From Bacteriovoracaceae bacterium (GTDB lineage: Bacteria; Bdellovibrionota; Bacteriovoracia; Bacteriovoracales; Bacteriovoracaceae), in NCBI GenBank assembly GCA_023701435.1, contig JAMPXB010000001.1:1-64000 (forward strand): DNA of 64,000 nucleotides. Direction: 5' to 3'. Below are positions 34,256 to 42,639 of the stretch, one piece after another (position 1 is the stretch's first letter; each line of letters starts with the position of its first letter). A model generated the notes under the pieces. The model was not told where the DNA came from. It ran no database searches and saw only the letters and a list, made by a program, of their open reading frames with translations. A program made the translations under genes and the position numbers.

Positions 34256-35242
34256 TTAGTCCTCCAGTAAACTCCCGCGAAGATTTAAAGACAGGGTATA
34301 GAGAAATCCCAAGGCCATCACCCCAAAAAAGAGGTGGGGTGGTTGGGCATTGGCCGGAAAGTTAAAATAGTTAAGGGCGATACCAGTGCCGATATTTCCG
34401 AAGACACAGAGAAAGGCCATCAGTAGGTTGAAGAAAGCCGCGCGGTTAACGTGATTTTTCTGAAAGTAGAGCAGCAGGTAAATAAATATTCCGATAATCA
34501 CCAAAGAAAATGTCCGGTGAATATAGAAAGTCGTGCCAAGAAAGCTAATAATTGTCTCATTGGTGGCCTGCAGCGTATCGCGAGTGAAATGATCGACTTG
34601 CTGACGAACCTGAGTTCCCAGGAGTACCTGAAAAAAAGTTAATCCAACCAGAATCTTAGTGAGCTTGAGCGCCTGGGGATCTTCTTTTTGCACCAAAGAA
34701 GTATTCTTTAGGTCCTGACAGTATTTTCTCAAATACAACAGACCAAATAAAAGAAGCACGGCCAGGAGCATGTGGACGGTAATCAAAAATGGTTTAAGGT
34801 GAGTAGAAACCACTAAAGCGCCAACTCCCCCCTGCAGCAGAATCAGAAAGAGTAGACCGCCGCAGAACCAGGGAAGACTTTTATCATAGGTCCGGGCCTT
34901 AAAGGAAAAGCCGAACAGGAGCACAATGAGAAAGCCCAGAACCACTCCCAATAAGCGGTTGATATACTCAGTCCAGGTCTTAAAGGCTTCAAAATCAGCG
35001 ATAGTTTTTCCCGAAATTTTATAAATATCCTTATAATTAGCGGGTAGCTCTGAAATATCCGTCGGCGGGATCCATTGGCCAAAGCATGTCGGCCAGTCCG
35101 GGCAGCCTAAACCTGAGCCGGTTCCCCGTACTACTGCGCCTGCTAAAATAACCAGGTATGTACCAACAATGGATAAAAAAATGAGACGTGTAAAACCTTT
35201 CATGCGCCCAAGGTTAACATGATCATTTTGCTTTTTCATCAC
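34256..35242 (-). CDS. ctaA: heme A synthase, COX15/CtaA family
   Basis: The protein has about 328 residues and eight membrane helices. GTGSGLGCPDWPTCFGQWIP has the conserved cysteine pair and DWP motif of COX15/CtaA, and EYINRLLGVVLGFL, QVRQQVDHFTRD and YIHRTFSLVIIGI supply the heme-ligand histidines. It oxidises heme O to heme A for aa3 oxidases in the inner membrane. The start could also be Met14. It is 13 kb from the cox cluster, which carries a second CtaA-like domain fused to CtaB. Confidence 0.9.
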   Translation of the reverse strand: MMKKQNDHVNLGRMKGFTRLIFLSIVGTYLVILAGAVVRGTGSGLGCPDWPTCFGQWIPPTDISELPANYKDIYKISGKTIADFEAFKTWTEYINRLLGVVLGFLIVLLFGFSFKARTYDKSLPWFCGGLLFLILLQGGVGALVVSTHLKPFLITVHMLLAVLLLFGLLYLRKYCQDLKNTSLVQKEDPQALKLTKILVGLTFFQVLLGTQVRQQVDHFTRDTLQATNETIISFLGTTFYIHRTFSLVIIGIFIYLLLYFQKNHVNRAAFFNLLMAFLCVFGNIGTGIALNYFNFPANAQPPHLFFGVMALGFLYTLSLNLRGSLLED

Positions 35243-35279
35243 TTAGATGATGAAATAATAATTGAAAAAAGGATATCTG

Positions 35280-35855
35280 ATGTTCTCTCTGGAGATTGTA
35301 TTATTAGGAGTGGCGCTGGCAATTGATGCTGCCGTTGTCACATTTGCCATTGGTCTGCTTCATTATGAGATGGCCCCGATAGAAAAATTAAAACGGGGAT
35401 TTCTCATCTCACTGGCCTTCGGTATCTTTCAATTTGCCATGTTATGGCTCGGGGCCTATGCGGGCTATCTTTTTACTTTCTCAAGTTACGGCTATTATTT
35501 TCAATTCGCGGTAGCAGTGATCTTCTTCGGCCTGGCCTTGAAGTTTGTGCAGGAGAGTGTAAATGTTGAAGAGAAAAAAATAGAGTGGGGAATTATTCCT
35601 GTCATCATTCTGGCCTTCGCTACCAGCATCGATGCCATGGCCTCGGGAGTAAGCTTAGGTACTATGCCGCGGGCCTACTTTGCGGCCATCGAAGTGGGGC
35701 TCATCACTTTTTTAACTTGTTCCGGATTTTATTTCTTAAGTCAGTTCTTTCGGCAGATTCCCGATCGGTGGCTACTGCGCTTATCGGCGGTGATTTTCCT
35801 GCTTCTGGGCGGGCAGATTTTCTGGGGCCTGAAACACATTTTTTTTAAAGGTTAA
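35280..35855 (+). CDS. mntP: putative manganese efflux pump MntP
   Basis: ATG 35280 is chosen because AAAAAAGGA sits before it; a TTG at 35262 overlaps that site. The 191-residue protein has six helices and the MntP pair of Asp-containing motifs, LGVALAIDAAVVTFAIGL and LAFATSIDAMASGVSLG, which coordinate the ion. It exports Mn2+ from the cytoplasm. It is followed after 3 bases by the threonine dehydratase gene, so they probably share a transcript. No mntP (yybP-ykoY) riboswitch is seen upstream. Confidence 0.85.
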   Translation: MFSLEIVLLGVALAIDAAVVTFAIGLLHYEMAPIEKLKRGFLISLAFGIFQFAMLWLGAYAGYLFTFSSYGYYFQFAVAVIFFGLALKFVQESVNVEEKKIEWGIIPVIILAFATSIDAMASGVSLGTMPRAYFAAIEVGLITFLTCSGFYFLSQFFRQIPDRWLLRLSAVIFLLLGGQIFWGLKHIFFKG

Positions 35856-35858
35856 TAT

Positions 35859-37082
35859 ATGAAAATGACTTTCAATGATTTTATTGATGCTTATCAGGTT
35901 TTAAAGACCATCATTCATCCCACGCCGCTGGTCTACAATGAATGGCTCTCCAAGCAGTATCACTGCCAGGTTTATTTAAAATTAGAAAACATGCTTCCTA
36001 TCGGCTCTTTCAAAATGAGAGGAGCAACCTATAAGATTTCCAAACTGACCAAAGAAGAAAAAAAACATGGCGTTCTTGCTGTCAGTGCCGGTAACCATGC
36101 TCAAGGTGTGGCCTGGGCCGCGAGTCGTTTCAATGTAAAAGCTACCATCATCATGCCGGAAGGCTCTCCCCTGACTAAAATCAGAAATACGGAAGCACTA
36201 GGTGCCAAAGTGGTTCTTCATGGAAGCAGTATCGAAGACGGCTTCAAGCACGCCGAAGAGATGATGAAAAAACAAAAGATGATTTTCGTTCATCCTTATC
36301 ATGACCCAGATGTCATCGCCGGTCAGGGCTCTGTGGCCTTTGAACTTTTAGAACAGATTCCTGAGATGGATTATATCTTCTCTTCCATTGGCGGCGGCGG
36401 TCTGGTCTCCGGTATGGGCCAGGTCATTAAAGGTCATAAATCCAAAGCGAAGGTTATCGCCGGCCAGGCCACTGGTTGCAGTGCCATGGTGGATTCTCTT
36501 AACTCCGGTAAGATTAAAAAAATTGATAAGGCCGAAACTTTTGCAGACGGTATCAGAGTCAAGAACGTCGCCCCTGATATGTTCAAGATGCTAAGTCAAG
36601 TCGTGGACTCAGCTCACAAAGTTGATGATGAAAAACTCGCCTGGGCGATTTTACAATTGATGGAAAAGGCGAGAGTTATTGCCGAAGGTGCAGGAGCTCT
36701 GCCGCTCGCTCTCTTTGATCAGCTCTATCAAAAAAATCCGGAAAAATTTAAGAACAAAAAAATCGTGCTGGTCATTTGCGGCGGAAACATTGATGTAAAT
36801 CTCTTAGAGCGAATCATCGACCGTGGTCTGATTGAATCTCACCGCAAGGTGCGCATCTCCATTCCAATTGCTGACCGACCGGGTATTCTTCATCAGTTAA
36901 CGGGAGTTATCACCAATGTGGGCGCTAATATCCTGCAGGTCTATCATGACCGGGATTCATCCAATGTGGGCATTACTGGAACCAATGTGATCTTCCATTT
37001 GGAAACCAAGGGTGAGGAGCATTTGAAGTTGTTACTCAAAGAGATGAAAAAAGATTTTCCGCAGTGTCAGGTGGTGTCTTAG
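35859..37082 (+). CDS. ilvA: threonine ammonia-lyase (dehydratase) with ACT domain
   Basis: The 407-residue PLP enzyme turns threonine into 2-oxobutanoate. The cofactor Lys is in GSFKMRGATYKI, and the phosphate loop is SSIGGGGLVSGMGQ with AGNHAQGVAW before it. A C-terminal ACT domain (VRISIPIADRPGILHQLTG, IKQ-like end) binds regulatory amino acids. The one-ACT, roughly 400-residue form is shared by catabolic TdcB-like and biosynthetic IlvA enzymes, so the symbol is provisional. No other isoleucine gene is nearby. Confidence 0.88.
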   Translation: MKMTFNDFIDAYQVLKTIIHPTPLVYNEWLSKQYHCQVYLKLENMLPIGSFKMRGATYKISKLTKEEKKHGVLAVSAGNHAQGVAWAASRFNVKATIIMPEGSPLTKIRNTEALGAKVVLHGSSIEDGFKHAEEMMKKQKMIFVHPYHDPDVIAGQGSVAFELLEQIPEMDYIFSSIGGGGLVSGMGQVIKGHKSKAKVIAGQATGCSAMVDSLNSGKIKKIDKAETFADGIRVKNVAPDMFKMLSQVVDSAHKVDDEKLAWAILQLMEKARVIAEGAGALPLALFDQLYQKNPEKFKNKKIVLVICGGNIDVNLLERIIDRGLIESHRKVRISIPIADRPGILHQLTGVITNVGANILQVYHDRDSSNVGITGTNVIFHLETKGEEHLKLLLKEMKKDFPQCQVVS

Positions 37083-37086
37083 TCAC

Positions 37087-37113
37087 AAAAAAAAGGGGCC
37101 ACAAGGCCCCCTT
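37087..37113. terminator. bidirectional terminator
   Basis: Stem GGGGCC (37095-37100) and GGCCCC (37105-37110). On the minus strand eight T bases follow, making it a strong terminator for the small lipoprotein gene; it may also end the dehydratase transcript. Confidence 0.8.
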
Positions 37114-37126
37114 CAAAGTTTTTTAA

Positions 37127-37312
37127 TTAAGCCTTTTTAGCCTTTTCGCAAGAGCCGTCTTTGCACTCTTTTTTATCGTCGCAACACTTCTTTTTGCCTT
37201 CTTCTTTTGAACAGCTAGTTTTATCTTTGCCATCACAATGTCTTTTGTGATGGTGAGAGCAAGCAGTAACTGAAAGTAGAGCAGTAAGAGTCAGTAAAGA
37301 TAAAAATTTCAT
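37127..37312 (-). CDS. small Cys/Lys/His-rich lipoprotein
   Basis: The start is ATG 37312 (AAGGATT ribosome site), giving a 61-residue protein. The longer frame to 37486 is spurious. The signal MKFLSLLTLTALLSVTAC lipidates Cys18. The mature part begins SHHHKRHCDGKDKTSCSKEEG and continues with KKKCCDDKKECKDGSCEK: six more cysteines and four histidines among lysines and acids, like a metal-binding metallothionein-type tail. Periplasmic metal storage or relay is plausible but unproven. Confidence 0.65.
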   Translation of the reverse strand: MKFLSLLTLTALLSVTACSHHHKRHCDGKDKTSCSKEEGKKKCCDDKKECKDGSCEKAKKA

Positions 37313-37373
37313 GATAATCCTTAGGTTCAATCGTAATTGTTGAATGAGTGTTTTTATTATAGAGTAAAACCCC

Positions 37374-37823
37374 ATGAATATCCTTCGGAAAATTTCGCAG
37401 AAACTTTTACACTTTAAGACTGACCTAAAACGTCGGTTGGAAAAACCTATGTATGATAAAATTGGCGGCTTCGAAGTCATCGACAAGTTGGTAGATGATT
37501 TCTATCAAATCATGAGTACTGATCCCGTGGCAGAAGATTGTTTTGCCACTCACTCCGGAAAAGACATCCGTGAGTCAGCGGAAAAGCTTAAATTCTTTTT
37601 AAGTGGCTGGACCGGCGGCCCTCAGTTGTATCTGGAAAAATACGGTCATCCTCGTCTGCGGGCCCGGCATTTTCCTTTTAAGATTGGGGCCAAGGAAGGG
37701 GATCAGTGGCTTTATTGTATGAGAAAGGCCCTCTTACAGTCTCCCATTAAACCGGAAGTGCAGGAAGAGCTGTTGAACGCTTTTGCCGGTATGACTAAAC
37801 TGGTTCAAAACCGGGAATCATAG
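37374..37823 (+). CDS. truncated hemoglobin, group II-like
   Basis: The 149-residue protein has a 25-residue basic extension and then MYDKIGGFEVIDKLVDDFYQ, ATHSGKDIRESAEKLKFFLS, GWTGGPQLYLEKYGHPRLR and HFPFKIGAKEGDQWLYCM. The last contains the proximal His and Trp of 2-over-2 globins. Such globins bind O2 or NO and detoxify NO or peroxide. It overlaps the convergent QEGLA-motif gene by 6 bases. Confidence 0.9.
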   Translation: MNILRKISQKLLHFKTDLKRRLEKPMYDKIGGFEVIDKLVDDFYQIMSTDPVAEDCFATHSGKDIRESAEKLKFFLSGWTGGPQLYLEKYGHPRLRARHFPFKIGAKEGDQWLYCMRKALLQSPIKPEVQEELLNAFAGMTKLVQNRES

Positions 37824-39008
37824 AAAGCCGTGCCTGAAGAGACTGAAGGAGAGTTCTTTGAGTTTTTGCAGGCGCTCAAGGACAACTGGATGCTCCAGCG
37901 CCTTGGGAAAGTATTTCACCTTGGGATCGAGGAAGCTCCAGTGATCCATCAGCATGATATGTTCTTCGAATGAAATTTTTCCCACCCACAATGACTTAAG
38001 ATCCGTTTTATAAAAATGCAGATGGTATAAGAGTTCAATCATGCCATGAAGGTAGAGGAGTTCCTTGGTGAAAGCGGCCCCTCCCTCGAATGGGACTCCT
38101 CGAAAAACCCGCAAGGAGAGTTTGAAGGCATCCAGTTCTTCCATATTGTTATGTTTTAAAAAGCGGTAGACCTCGGTAATAGAAGATCCTTTCTCGGCCA
38201 TGGAAGTGGCAATGTGACGAAGATTCACTTTACTCCAGCGCTCAAGGGTCATACAGCCGGTGATGATCTCGACAATGATGGCGAGACCTTCTTGCAGGAA
38301 AGTCGTCCTTGGTGCCCAGGTGGAGAGCCAGGGATTATCCTCTTGAGCGGCACCATTTAAGGAGGTCCCCAGATGAACCCAACCTTCGTGGACCACAAAA
38401 ATATCCAGGTGACCGGTGCTATAAGTTTTATGAGGGTTAAGCTTGATGGTGCGTCTACCGGCCGATGCGTCAGATAACAGCGAGCTTGAAGGCTTCACTT
38501 CAAATTCCGTCGGATCAAACGTTTCTTCGAGCTTGTGGCGCATGTAGTTTAGCGCGTCCTCGCCTTTTAGATGTACTTCGCTTTTATCTTCTAAGCAGTA
38601 CTCAGGGATCTTATCTAAGAAATAGGGAAAAGCGTTATTCTTGGCATACTTCCCAGATGAGCCGTAGAGCTTTTTACTGTGCTCATAGAAAGTATGGTTA
38701 TCAAAGTTTTCCATCATGTTAATCAGGTGGTGATAGTCCCTGATGCGCTCTGTGAAAATTTTTTTCAATTGATAGGGAATGTCCGCATGAGAGAGGTCCC
38801 GCATAAACAGATCCATCGCCTTTAATTTTTCACTAGTGTTGACGGGAAAGGGGACACTCACATCTTCTAAGCAATCAATGAAGGTTTTGTGCTGAGGAAA
38901 AAGCATGTAGAGATCTTTTAGGGGATAGCGCGGGTGACCTAGAAAGCTCAGGTCTTTGGCAATATCTTTTAGCCGATAGGAAAAGTCTCGTACTTGGTTT
39001 TTTTTCAC
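37818..39008 (-). CDS. DUF1704/QEGLA-motif metallopeptidase-like protein
   Basis: The 396-residue protein contains HEGWVH, the HExxxH-type zinc site of the DUF1704 (MATCAP-like) family, and TFLQEGLAIIVEI, the QEGLA motif of proteins annotated as flavohemoglobin-expression modulators. RRTIKLNPHKTYSTGHLDI precedes the zinc site, as in the family. Eukaryotic relatives are tyrosine carboxypeptidases of tubulin. The bacterial role is unclear. It lies tail-to-tail with a globin gene, which echoes the old flavohemoglobin link. Confidence 0.8.
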   Translation of the reverse strand: MKKNQVRDFSYRLKDIAKDLSFLGHPRYPLKDLYMLFPQHKTFIDCLEDVSVPFPVNTSEKLKAMDLFMRDLSHADIPYQLKKIFTERIRDYHHLINMMENFDNHTFYEHSKKLYGSSGKYAKNNAFPYFLDKIPEYCLEDKSEVHLKGEDALNYMRHKLEETFDPTEFEVKPSSSLLSDASAGRRTIKLNPHKTYSTGHLDIFVVHEGWVHLGTSLNGAAQEDNPWLSTWAPRTTFLQEGLAIIVEIITGCMTLERWSKVNLRHIATSMAEKGSSITEVYRFLKHNNMEELDAFKLSLRVFRGVPFEGGAAFTKELLYLHGMIELLYHLHFYKTDLKSLWVGKISFEEHIMLMDHWSFLDPKVKYFPKALEHPVVLERLQKLKELSFSLFRHGFL

Positions 39009-39066
39009 GCTTTCTTATCGGTAAGGAAATGTCGGATATGAGACGCACTCTTCGAGGTATACTTAT

Positions 39067-40176
39067 ATGATGAAAAAATTACTTCTTTTGTCGCTGCTTG
39101 TTCCTTTTACTTCATCTGCTGAGTTTGGAAAACCTGAGCTACTTGCTCGCTTTATGAGTAGTGATGCCTGGAAGGCCCCCGATAATCTATGGTGCTTTAC
39201 CTCTAATCCGGCCATTTCAAAAGGTAAGGTCTATCTTACCTGTATGGATGAAAAAGGCCGCAGTATGGTGGAGTGGAGTCCGGAGTATAAGATTATCGCT
39301 CGTGCCGAGATGGATAACTTTTTTTCTTCGGCCACGGTCTCCATGGGCAAGGTCAGCTGGTATGAGTACAACGAATTTAATTCTAAAAAGTTCTATGATC
39401 TCACCTCGACCTTAAAAGTGACTGAGGTGGATAATCTTGAAACCTTCAGCACGCAGGGTGATACTTTTCTGCCGCTGACTTCTGACTCCTGGTTTTTTCG
39501 TGCCAAGGGGGAGAAGCCGCAGATCATGATTTGGCGACAAGATGAGATTGTGCCCTTTTTTAATCCGGGTGCTTCCTATATTTTCACGCCGCAAGTGAGT
39601 AATGATTCCATTGCCATGAGAACTCGTGAGCAACATTACAATGAAAATGCCCCAGATCGCTTGTGGCTTTACCAGCAGGGCAGTTGGAAAGTTATTCTAG
39701 AAGACCGGGACGCGAATCCGGAATCTCCCTGGAAAATCATCCGTCAGTCTGTTGCTTTAGACGGGGACGAAGTGGTAGTGATAGCTGACCGAGGCCAAGG
39801 GGAAGAGCTTCTCTTGATTAAAGGCACAAGCATCAAGTCTCTGGCCCGAGCGGGGAAGGATCTGGCGCGCTTTGATTACTTTAATCTGCAATATAAGGCG
39901 GGCACCATTGCTGTTCGTGGGGAAGATTTTGAGCGCCGAAAGGTCTTGTATGTGTACACCCAAAAAAATGGTTTCAGACCACTCCTGACTCAAGGGGATG
40001 TTGTTCATACTGATCTGGCCATCGGGCGGGTACATTACTCTAACCGGGATGCCATTCTTTATAGTGCTCCAGGAATTGATGAAGAGGGCAATGTCTATCA
40101 GCAAGCGACGCTGACAGAATTTGACTATCCAACTACACTGCTTGGAGTAGGACTCCTGAAATTCAGCAAGCAGTAG
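39067..40176 (+). CDS. exported beta-propeller-like protein of unknown function
   Basis: A signal peptide (MMKKLLLLSLLVPFTSSA) is followed by about 350 residues of short strands with recurring aromatics (WCFTSNPAISKGKVYLTC, YFNLQYKAGTIAVRGEDF, VVVIADRGQGEELLLIKG), as in six- or seven-bladed propellers. No catalytic residues or known family were identified. The gene is followed by two more exported proteins in the same direction after about 60 bases. Confidence 0.55.
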   Translation: MMKKLLLLSLLVPFTSSAEFGKPELLARFMSSDAWKAPDNLWCFTSNPAISKGKVYLTCMDEKGRSMVEWSPEYKIIARAEMDNFFSSATVSMGKVSWYEYNEFNSKKFYDLTSTLKVTEVDNLETFSTQGDTFLPLTSDSWFFRAKGEKPQIMIWRQDEIVPFFNPGASYIFTPQVSNDSIAMRTREQHYNENAPDRLWLYQQGSWKVILEDRDANPESPWKIIRQSVALDGDEVVVIADRGQGEELLLIKGTSIKSLARAGKDLARFDYFNLQYKAGTIAVRGEDFERRKVLYVYTQKNGFRPLLTQGDVVHTDLAIGRVHYSNRDAILYSAPGIDEEGNVYQQATLTEFDYPTTLLGVGLLKFSKQ

Positions 40177-40236
40177 AAGTATTTGCCCGAAATTCTTTGC
40201 TCTTTGATAAATGGTGGACTCTTTTAAAATAAAAGA

Positions 40237-41076
40237 ATGATTAAAAGAGTTACTACCCTGGGATTATTCCTAATCTCATCTCTGGCCTTCCCTTGTGAAC
40301 TTCCACCAGGCGAAGAACTCCAGATCGGTTGCAGTTATCAGTGTGATGTCTTCTACCGTTTTCGCCTTAAGATGACTGGTTGGGGACTGGGTTATAAGAC
40401 CAAAATTGTTAATCTTCAGCATCACCCCGACATGACGGCTGCTCTAAGCGAAGTCGACGGAGTGTTGATTCCCGGTGGCGCGGATATCGATCCCAAGTAC
40501 TACCTCCCGAAAGTCTCTCCAGAACTTCGTGACTACACTCAGAAAAATTCCCACTTAGTAAAACGCTCCTCAGAAGGTGAGGCGAGGGATCCTTTTGAAT
40601 ACTCTCTTCTTCAAACTTATTCCCAGGATGAGCGCTTTAAAACGTTGCCACTTTTGGGCATTTGCCGAGGCATGCAGATGATGTCTGTCGCCCAGGGTAT
40701 TCCCCTTTACCTGGATATCAAAACTGAACTAGGAATTAAAAACCGCTACAACCGCTTTGATCGCATTCATATTGCACCTGTTGAGTCGCGGATGAGTTCC
40801 ATCTATAAAAATAAAACTCTTAAGGGTTTTAAGTATCATCATCAGGGAATACGGGTGCCTTATTATTTAGAGCACCAAAATGATTATCCTCTGACCAAAG
40901 TCACGGCCTTCTCTCATGATCAAAAAATTGCGGAGTCCCTGGAATACACTCATCGTGAGGCCCTGGGAGTTCAGTATCATCCTGAAAAATCATTTTCTCA
41001 TGCATCCGTTCCTGTCTTCAGGTGGTTTCTTAAAAAAGCATGCGAGCATAAAAATTCACTGAAGGAAAACCTATGA
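40237..41076 (+). CDS. exported class I glutamine amidotransferase-like hydrolase (peptidase C26)
   Basis: A short signal peptide (MIKRVTTLGLFLISSLAFP) precedes a C26-type domain like PuuD, the gamma-glutamyl-GABA hydrolase. The oxyanion-side motif DGVLIPGGADIDPKYY, nucleophile Cys in LLGICRGMQMMSV, and GVQYHPEKSF for the catalytic His and Glu are all present. Export is unusual, as PuuD is cytoplasmic. The periplasmic form could cleave gamma-glutamyl bonds of peptides or peptidoglycan fragments. Its stop overlaps the next start by 4 bases. Confidence 0.78.
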   Translation: MIKRVTTLGLFLISSLAFPCELPPGEELQIGCSYQCDVFYRFRLKMTGWGLGYKTKIVNLQHHPDMTAALSEVDGVLIPGGADIDPKYYLPKVSPELRDYTQKNSHLVKRSSEGEARDPFEYSLLQTYSQDERFKTLPLLGICRGMQMMSVAQGIPLYLDIKTELGIKNRYNRFDRIHIAPVESRMSSIYKNKTLKGFKYHHQGIRVPYYLEHQNDYPLTKVTAFSHDQKIAESLEYTHREALGVQYHPEKSFSHASVPVFRWFLKKACEHKNSLKENL

Positions 41077-42422
41077 AAAAGTGGCTTCTCTTATCAACTT
41101 TATTCAGCACTTCAGTTCTGGCCAATTTGCATCTGGCCCCGCCAGACTTTGAAACCTCAAGTGGAAGAGCGATCTTTGTTGATTTTAAAACTGCCGACTA
41201 TGACATCACCTATAATGTGAAATGGAAGAAGACCCGGGTAAAATCGAAGATCGTCTTTCACGCAGAAAAATCAGGTAAACCGGTTTTTGATTTAATTCCC
41301 AATATACTTAATGCAAAACTCAACGGTGTTCCAGTGAACATCATCGAGACCGAATCTCCCGATGGCTCAAAGCTTCGCCAGATTGATGGAGTGGTGGGGC
41401 CCGGTGAGCATGTCCTGGAAATCGAAAACTCATTTTCTAAAAACGTCAGTTACAATATTTTATCCAGAAAAGTCTCCAGTGCTTTCTGGATCAGAGATCT
41501 GAAGTACCGAAAGTTTATGGAGCAATACATCCCATCAAACTTTGAGTTCGATCAATATAAGATGACCATGAATGTGACTTTTGCCGGCACCACCCGTGCT
41601 AGACAAGATATTTATACCAATGGAGAGTTAACAGAAACTTCTCCCAACTCCTACAAGATTGTTTATCCCGAGTACTTCACCGTCTCTTGCCCATACTTTC
41701 ACACTACCCCGAAAGGAAAAAAGAAGCGGCTCGATTTCTCATACACATCAATCGATGGTCGAGAAATCCCCATTACCGTTTACACTTCATGGTGGTCACA
41801 CCCAAGTAAATTTAAAAACGAATCAATCAAAGTTATGAAAGAACTGGAAGCGGACTACGGCCCTTGGGCCCATCCATCCCTGGTTGCTTATGAGACCATC
41901 CCCGGCACCGGCGGCATGGAACACGCAGGCGCCACTCAAACTTCACTGGCCGCCTTAGATCACGAAATGCTTCACTCCTATTTCGCCAAAGGGGTCATGC
42001 CCGCTAACGGCAACTCCGGTTGGATCGATGAGGCCATCGCCAGCTGGCGCGACAAGGGCTATCAACGCAAACCCCTTCCCAATTTCGGCGGAAGTAACCT
42101 TGGTTCCCAGTCAGTTTACAAACGCCACACCGACAGCCGCGCTTACGCCCTGGGTGCCGAATTCATGGCCTACCTCGATTACCGCCTGCAAGACCTCGGA
42201 GGACTCAAGTCCTTCCTTAAAGGCTACTTCCAAGCCTATAAACACACCGTCATCACCACCGAGCACTTCAAAAACAATCTGGAGTTCTTCAGCGGTCTAG
42301 ACCTTACTCACGATTTCGAAACCTATATCTGGGGTGAGAATACTCCGGACGCAGGACTGGTGAGTGAAGAGAATCCGGTTCATAAGGAACTTAGTCCTTC
42401 TCAGTTAAAATCATTTCTATAA
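41073..42422 (+). CDS. exported gluzincin-type (M1-like) metallopeptidase
   Basis: A signal peptide (MKKWLLLSTLFSTSVLA) is followed by about 220 residues of strand-rich sequence and then a zinc site: ALDHEMLHSYF (HExxH) and, about 25 residues on, SGWIDEAIASW with the third ligand Glu. GTGGMEHAGATQTSL just before it resembles the GxMEN exopeptidase loop of M1 enzymes, here GGMEHAG. It may be an aminopeptidase of the periplasm or outside. It is translationally coupled to the C26-type hydrolase, suggesting joint breakdown of peptides. Confidence 0.75.
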   Translation: MKKWLLLSTLFSTSVLANLHLAPPDFETSSGRAIFVDFKTADYDITYNVKWKKTRVKSKIVFHAEKSGKPVFDLIPNILNAKLNGVPVNIIETESPDGSKLRQIDGVVGPGEHVLEIENSFSKNVSYNILSRKVSSAFWIRDLKYRKFMEQYIPSNFEFDQYKMTMNVTFAGTTRARQDIYTNGELTETSPNSYKIVYPEYFTVSCPYFHTTPKGKKKRLDFSYTSIDGREIPITVYTSWWSHPSKFKNESIKVMKELEADYGPWAHPSLVAYETIPGTGGMEHAGATQTSLAALDHEMLHSYFAKGVMPANGNSGWIDEAIASWRDKGYQRKPLPNFGGSNLGSQSVYKRHTDSRAYALGAEFMAYLDYRLQDLGGLKSFLKGYFQAYKHTVITTEHFKNNLEFFSGLDLTHDFETYIWGENTPDAGLVSEENPVHKELSPSQLKSFL

Positions 42423-42470
42423 AGGCCCAATCTTGGATGGTGAAAATTCCTGTCCATTTTGAGGATAAAA

Positions 42471-42500
42471 AAGAGGAGGCGTTGGCTTCCTCTTTTTTTT
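42471..42500 (+). terminator. terminator after the gluzincin gene
   Basis: Stem GAGGAGGC (42473-42480) pairs with GCTTCCTC (42485-42492, one G-T), loop GTTG, followed by a run of eight T bases. Confidence 0.85.
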
Positions 42501-42639
42501 GTTACTCTTGGCCCATCTTTAGATTAGATTTCTTACTCACCAATTAAAGGTACCATCTTCTTTCCCCCAGATAGATAATATTTTCCTGCTCTCCATAAAT
42601 TCATACCTCTCCAGAGGTGAGTGACTTACTCTCACCCCC

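Noticed and set aside
35242..35280. yybP-ykoY manganese riboswitch before mntP
   Set aside because: Only 37 bases separate ctaA and mntP starts, too short for this riboswitch.
37313..37486. N-terminal extension of the small Cys-rich lipoprotein
   Set aside because: The extension would bury the lipoprotein signal, overlaps the globin start on the other strand, and the internal ATG has a good ribosome site.
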